Assembly: GCA_905198125.1 (NCBI GenBank)
Contig: CAJKBH010000023.1
Coordinates: forward strand, 1-56,741
DNA: 56,741 nt
Source: an uncultured Porphyromonadaceae bacterium
Lineage (GTDB): Bacteria > Bacteroidota > Bacteroidia > Bacteroidales > Muribaculaceae
Direction of reading: 5' to 3'
Shown here: positions 52,553 through 56,741 of the stretch, one piece after another
Numbering within the stretch: the first letter of the stretch is position 1
How the letters are laid out: each line of letters opens with the position of its first letter
Made by a program: the position numbers and the translations under genes
The notes under the pieces: model-generated
The model's input: only the letters and a program-made list of their open reading frames with translations
Told to the model about the DNA's origin: nothing
Databases searched by the model: none

Positions 52553-53176
52553 ATGGAAATCAAGAATCCCAAATTCGTGATAAGTTCACCGGATGTTTCC
52601 AAGTGTCCGGAGGTCGATGCGCCGGAATATGCCTTTATAGGAAGGTCGAATGTCGGCAAGTCATCGCTTATCAATATGCTGGTAAGGCGAAAAGGCCTGG
52701 CCAAGACCTCTCAGACCCCGGGCAAGACGTTGCTGATAAATCATTTCAGCATCAACGACGGGGAGTGGTATCTGGTGGATCTCCCCGGTTACGGCTATGC
52801 GCAACGAGGAAAGGCACAACGTGACCAGTTGCAGAAACTGATTGAGGGTTATGTGCTGGACCGCCGACAGCTCACCAATCTGTTTGTGCTGATAGACGTG
52901 CGTCATGAGCCCCAGAAAATAGATATGGAATTCATGGACTGGCTTGGTGAGCATGGCGTCCCGTTCTCCATCATCTTCACTAAGGCCGACAAGCTGAGCA
53001 ATGTTGCCGTGGAGCGAAATGTGGAGGCTTACAAAAATGAACTTAAACTAAGCTGGGAGGAATTACCCAAGATATTCATTACTTCGTCTGAAAAGCCCCG
53101 TGGCCGGGACGAAGTGCTGGATTATATAGACTCCATCAATCGCGAAGTGCGGTCGGAATGCGAATCTGTGAATTAG
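52553..53176 (+). CDS. yihA: Ribosome biogenesis GTPase YihA/YsxC (EngB)
   Basis: I choose ATG 52553; an in-frame TTG at 52544 is less likely. The 207-residue GTPase has G1 GRSNVGKSS (about 30-38), G2 TPGKT, G3 DLPGYGYA (about 75-82), G4 TKAD and SSEKPRG. It helps assemble the large ribosomal subunit. It follows the aspartate kinase gene by 10 nt. Confidence 0.94.
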   Translation: MEIKNPKFVISSPDVSKCPEVDAPEYAFIGRSNVGKSSLINMLVRRKGLAKTSQTPGKTLLINHFSINDGEWYLVDLPGYGYAQRGKAQRDQLQKLIEGYVLDRRQLTNLFVLIDVRHEPQKIDMEFMDWLGEHGVPFSIIFTKADKLSNVAVERNVEAYKNELKLSWEELPKIFITSSEKPRGRDEVLDYIDSINREVRSECESVN

Positions 53177-53231
53177 AATCTGATAATCAGAATATGAATG
53201 TCGCTAAAAGCGAATATTAAACGGATAAGTT

Positions 53232-53672
53232 ATGGAGAAAGTAGCGTTTTGCAGTGATCATGCAGGATATGAGATGAAGCTGCAGATGATTGAATACATG
53301 AAGTCGAAAGGCTACGATGTTCAGGACTTCGGTACATACAGTTCGGAATCGTGCGATTATCCTGACTACGCGCATCCGGCAGCATTTGCCGTAGAGCGCG
53401 GTGAGTGTGCGTTCGGCATTGCATTATGCGGCAGCGGCAACGGCATAAGCATGACGCTGAACAAGCATCAGGGCATTCGGGCCGCGCTGTGCTGGCTGCC
53501 CGAGATAGCCGAACTGGCACGCAGACATAATGCGGCTAATTTCGTGGATCTTCCGGCACGGTTTGTGACAGTTGACGAGGCTAAGGCTATTATTGACGCT
53601 TATCTCAACGCACAGTTTGAAGGTGGACGTCACCTGCGCCGTATAGAGAAAATACCGGTATCAGTAATGTAA
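53232..53672 (+). CDS. rpiB: Ribose-5-phosphate isomerase B
   Basis: The 146-residue isomerase of the pentose phosphate pathway has the RpiB start AFCSDHAGYEMK, HPAAFAVE, the phosphate loop LCGSGNGISMTLNKHQGIRA and ARRHNAANF. The last base of its stop codon is the first base of the folB ATG. Confidence 0.95.
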   Translation: MEKVAFCSDHAGYEMKLQMIEYMKSKGYDVQDFGTYSSESCDYPDYAHPAAFAVERGECAFGIALCGSGNGISMTLNKHQGIRAALCWLPEIAELARRHNAANFVDLPARFVTVDEAKAIIDAYLNAQFEGGRHLRRIEKIPVSVM

Positions 53673-54025
53673 TGGAATGCTTCGTAATCCGGCTTAACGA
53701 CCTGAAGTTTTACTCCCGAATCGGAGTGATGGACCAGGAGCGTGCAGTGGGAAATGAATTTGTGGTGGATGTGGAAATCAGGTATCCGGCCGATCAGTTT
53801 CGAACAGAGGAGCTGTCTACTACAGTGTCATACGCCGATGTCTATGACACGGTTGCCCGTCGTATGACTCAGTCATGGTCGCTGCTCGAATCCGTGGCCA
53901 AGGCCGTGTCCGATGATCTGCAAGCACGTTATCCCAGGATTCAGAATCTGGCTGTAACAATAAAGAAAACCTCGGTGCCAGTGCGCAATATGGATGGCAC
54001 CGCTTCAATAACCCTGTTGTCATGA
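53672..54025 (+). CDS. folB: Dihydroneopterin aldolase
   Basis: The 117-residue folate-pathway enzyme has FYSRIGVMDQER (about 13-24), TTVSYADVYDTVAR with the active-site Glu/Tyr region, LLESVAKAVSDDL and the Lys in TIKKTSVPV. It overlaps rpiB by one base, and the next gene starts 24 nt after its stop. Confidence 0.93.
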   Translation: MECFVIRLNDLKFYSRIGVMDQERAVGNEFVVDVEIRYPADQFRTEELSTTVSYADVYDTVARRMTQSWSLLESVAKAVSDDLQARYPRIQNLAVTIKKTSVPVRNMDGTASITLLS

Positions 54026-54049
54026 AGTCCGCATTAGGACTGAACGTAA

Positions 54050-54829
54050 ATGTTTAAGAATTATTCCGGTTTGTGGCTGTTGCTTGCCACAGCGCTTGCT
54101 GTTATTTTTGTGGTGGCCTTTTCCGATGACATCGTAATAGGTAATTATACGGTCAAGAAGGCCCCGTTTGACAAGACATTGCTTGCCAGTGAATCAGATG
54201 ACTTGCCCGGCGATTCATTGATAGTGCCGCGGGATTCAGTAGTGCAGGTCAAGGCTGAGACCGATTCGCTGCCTCAGTCGTTATTCATATTCGGCGATTC
54301 CATGACGTGGAACCTCGCCCTCAGGCTTGCCCAGTATGCCAGGGCTAACGGACACACCATTCATTCTGTAAACTGGGATTCGAGCAATACAAAGATTTGG
54401 GCAGACTATGACACACTGGCCAATCAGATTGCCAGGTATAAGCCTACGCAGATCTTTATTTCGCTCGGAAGCAATGAGCTGTATTTCAAGGATCCCCGCG
54501 CACGACTTCCTTATATCAGGAAGATTCTGGAAGTAATAGATACGATTCCATACGTATGGATTGGTCCGCCGAACTGGCAGAAGGACTCCGGTATCAACGA
54601 TTTGCTTGAGGCTACGTGCAAACCCGGAAGTTTCTTCCGGTCCGAAGGTATGCATTTCGACCGTAAGGCCGATCACATTCATCCTACGCGCAAATCATCG
54701 GCACTGTGGATAGATTCAATAATGCGATGGCTGCCTAAATCGGCGCATCCTTTTGTTGCGAATGTGCCGTCTGATTCAATAGGAAAGATAAATCCTAATA
54801 TCGTTTTCCTTAAAGCTCTGAACAAGTAA
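54050..54829 (+). CDS. Membrane-anchored SGNH/GDSL hydrolase
   Basis: The 259-residue protein has one N-terminal hydrophobic anchor (about 6-24). A periplasmic SGNH hydrolase domain follows, with block I FGDSMTW (about 82-88), the Asn of SLGSNEL (block III) and the Asp-His pair in ADHIHP (block V). The neighbour is an MBOAT acyltransferase, a standard pairing for acetylating envelope glycans: MBOAT brings the acyl group across the membrane and the SGNH protein transfers or removes it. The glycan is unknown. Confidence 0.87.
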   Translation: MFKNYSGLWLLLATALAVIFVVAFSDDIVIGNYTVKKAPFDKTLLASESDDLPGDSLIVPRDSVVQVKAETDSLPQSLFIFGDSMTWNLALRLAQYARANGHTIHSVNWDSSNTKIWADYDTLANQIARYKPTQIFISLGSNELYFKDPRARLPYIRKILEVIDTIPYVWIGPPNWQKDSGINDLLEATCKPGSFFRSEGMHFDRKADHIHPTRKSSALWIDSIMRWLPKSAHPFVANVPSDSIGKINPNIVFLKALNK

Positions 54830-54841
54830 TAAATTCAAGTG

Positions 54842-56353
54842 ATGGAAGATGCTTCGACTATGACATGGGATGCTCTGCGCGACAACGCGGCACTGGCTCT
54901 TAACAATTTCGGACAGGCGTTCGCTTACGATTCCTCGGCTCCTATGCTGTTCTCAAGCGGACTGTTCTGGGTGCTGTTCATCCTGTTTCTGCCCGTTTAC
55001 GCCTTGCTGAAGAAGAACAAGTTGCGCATGACTATATTTGTCGTGCTGTTCTCATTGTATTTCTATTATAAATCGTCAGGCCTGTTCTTCCTGATGTTGA
55101 TGGCTACATCGCTGATTGACTGGTCGGTGGCCCGGTGGATGGGTAAACTGAAAACCAAATCGGCGCGCAAAACTCTGATGTGGCTTTCTATTACACTGTC
55201 CCTCTCAATATTGGGATACTTTAAGTATGCCAACTTCTTCCTTTGGAACTGGAACCAGATGGTGCAGGGGAATTTCCAGCCTCTTGATATAATCCTGCCT
55301 GTCGGCATTTCGTTCTATACGTTCCAGTCCATCAGCTATGTTGTGGATGTGTATAAAAGGAAGATTGAACCCACCGAATCCTGGCTCGATTACATATTCT
55401 TCCTTTCCTTTTTCCCGGCATTGGTGGCCGGACCTATTGTAAGGGCCGACTATTTCCTGCCGCAGTTGAAGGAAAACCGCAGGGCAACATCCGATGAAAT
55501 CTGGGCAGGTCTGTGGCTGATTATGTGCGGTGTGATCAAAAAGGCACTCATAGCCGACTACATCGCGCAATATAATGACCTTATATTCAATGAGCCGACA
55601 CTTTACACAGGCGTACAGACCATGATGGGCGTGCTTGGATATACCATGCAGATATACTGTGACTTCTCCGGATATTCGGATATGGCCATAGGCATAGCGC
55701 TGATAATGGGTTTCAAACTTGGTATCAACTTCGATTCTCCCTATCAGAGTCGGAACCTGACGGAATTCTGGCGCAGATGGCACATCTCGCTCTCCTCATG
55801 GCTTCGTGATTATGTATATATTCCTTTAGGTGGGAACAGAAAGGGTACCGTACGTACGTACGTCAACAATTTCCTGACCATGCTAATTGGCGGTCTGTGG
55901 CATGGCGCCGCATGGAAGTTCGTGTTCTGGGGTGCCATGCATGGTGTCGGACTCGCCGTTCACAAGATGTGCAGGCCGGTGCTTTCCAAAATACCCGACA
56001 ATTGGTTCACTATTTTCGTCAGCTGGCTGATTACATTTATATATGTGTCATTGCTGTGGGTATTCTTCCGTGCTGCCTCGTTCCAGGACTCTGTGTTGAT
56101 TATCCAAAACATTTTTGTAGACTTCCAGTGGAACCAGTTCCCGCAATTTTTCCAGGCGAGGATGGTGTGGTGTATCATGATGCTGTGTCTGATAGCATTC
56201 CACTTCGTGCCGCAGAGCATTGCTGACAAATGTCAATCGTTGTTCGTCAAGTCCCCATGGATTGTGAAGCTCATCGCTTTCATTCTGGTAGTGCAGCTTG
56301 TAATAGAGTTCATGTCGGAGGAAGTAGCGCCGTTCATCTATTTTCAGTTCTGA
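54842..56353 (+). CDS. MBOAT-family O-acyltransferase (AlgI/DltB type)
   Basis: The 503-residue protein (ATG 54842; an upstream GTG at 54839 is less likely) has about eleven helices. It has the MBOAT/AlgI segments IILPVGISFYTFQSISYVVD, FFLSFFPALVAGPIVRA, EFWRRWHISLSSWLRDYVYI and the catalytic His in LWHGAAWKF. AlgI/DltB-type enzymes move acyl groups to envelope polymers. Together with the SGNH gene 12 nt upstream it forms an acylation pair. Confidence 0.92.
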   Translation: MEDASTMTWDALRDNAALALNNFGQAFAYDSSAPMLFSSGLFWVLFILFLPVYALLKKNKLRMTIFVVLFSLYFYYKSSGLFFLMLMATSLIDWSVARWMGKLKTKSARKTLMWLSITLSLSILGYFKYANFFLWNWNQMVQGNFQPLDIILPVGISFYTFQSISYVVDVYKRKIEPTESWLDYIFFLSFFPALVAGPIVRADYFLPQLKENRRATSDEIWAGLWLIMCGVIKKALIADYIAQYNDLIFNEPTLYTGVQTMMGVLGYTMQIYCDFSGYSDMAIGIALIMGFKLGINFDSPYQSRNLTEFWRRWHISLSSWLRDYVYIPLGGNRKGTVRTYVNNFLTMLIGGLWHGAAWKFVFWGAMHGVGLAVHKMCRPVLSKIPDNWFTIFVSWLITFIYVSLLWVFFRAASFQDSVLIIQNIFVDFQWNQFPQFFQARMVWCIMMLCLIAFHFVPQSIADKCQSLFVKSPWIVKLIAFILVVQLVIEFMSEEVAPFIYFQF

Positions 56354-56681
56354 TATTAACAAAACCAAACATAATTTAACATTTATTGATTCCACGGAAT
56401 ATCAACGAGTTAAACGGATAAGTAAGGGAAATTTGAAAAAATATCATGAAAGTACTTGACAACGGCTGAAAAACATACTAATTTTGCATTCGCGTTTCGG
56501 GGGCAACACCCTGGGAACAGCAAGGAGAACAATGACATTTTGCCACAAGACAGAGCAGCGTAAAAAGTTGTTTTGAGAGTACAAGGGATACATAGTTATC
56601 CCGTACAATTCCTAACAAACTATAAGGAAGGCCAGGCCAACAAATATTTTCGTTATATTGAAGGAAAAGAAAACAATATAA
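56354..56681 (+). other. rRNA operon promoter region and leader
   Basis: This 328-nt stretch has no protein gene. It holds a weak dyad (about 56386-56405) after the MBOAT gene, the promoter at 56455-56486, a leader hairpin GTAC-GGGATA/TATCCC-GTAC (56579-56606) and a 7-bp stem TATATTG/CAATATA (56654-56660/56674-56680) just before the 16S start. Confidence 0.7.
56455..56486 (+). promoter_or_regulatory. rRNA operon promoter
   Basis: -33 CTTG of CTTGAC (56455-56460), a 20-nt spacer and -7 TAATTTTG (56479-56486), about 195 nt before the mature 16S start. Confidence 0.75.

Positions 56682-56741
<60 letters not shown>

Overview
The window is chromosomal DNA from a member of the order Bacteroidales. 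The evidence is the start of a Bacteroidetes-type 16S rRNA at the right end, at least eight promoters of the Bacteroidetes form TTTG-N19/20-TAnnTTTG, the near absence of Shine-Dalgarno sequences, and SusC-era outer-membrane and Mla/Lpt envelope genes. Gene content and the moderately high GC would suit Muribaculaceae, but that family assignment is inference. No phage, insertion sequence, CRISPR array or defence island is visible. The window looks like core genome with small accessory patches.

Layout. 1-4916 (minus): M13 peptidase cut by the window edge, isochorismate synthase menF, rimO and ftsY, tightly packed. 5102-10019 (minus): a five-gene unit of ABC ATPase, DUF2807 lipoprotein, six-helix membrane protein, YtrA-type GntR regulator and TonB-type outer-membrane barrel, with a candidate GntR operator on its promoter. 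10201-13776 (minus): groEL, groES and a secreted GH13 amylase-like enzyme. 13900-16882 (plus): a ThiF/HesA-like protein and the two subunits of an NfnAB/SudBA flavoprotein. 16905-22207: mscS, rlmD, a queuosine-precursor transporter behind a preQ1-I-like riboswitch, and an AAA+ ATPase with an unrecognised N-terminal half.

22208-22838 has no annotated protein but carries what looks like a free-standing structured RNA gene of about 268 nt on the minus strand, with its own strong promoter, nested stems and intrinsic terminator. A 6S-like RNA is the leading but unproven identity. 22839-38363 holds ion and metabolite transport and housekeeping genes: Ca-type P-ATPase, CMD-cupin fusion, CDF exporter, hrpB, exonuclease, SulP, MATE, DUF3737, MalY/PatB lyase, a macro-like protein and a flavodoxin. 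38447-45352 holds a carboxylesterase, an LtaS-like sulfatase-fold enzyme, a Pro-tRNA editing protein, a SpoU methyltransferase, glycerate kinase and rubrerythrin.

45491-56353 is an envelope-biogenesis and housekeeping block. MlaEF (minus) is divergent from udk-lptB-amidase-mlaD-aspartate kinase-engB, followed by rpiB, folB and an SGNH/MBOAT acyl-transfer pair. MlaD is thus separated from MlaEF but lies in the plus-strand cluster that starts at the same divergent intergenic region. The window ends in an rRNA operon promoter, leader and the first about 60 nt of 16S rRNA.
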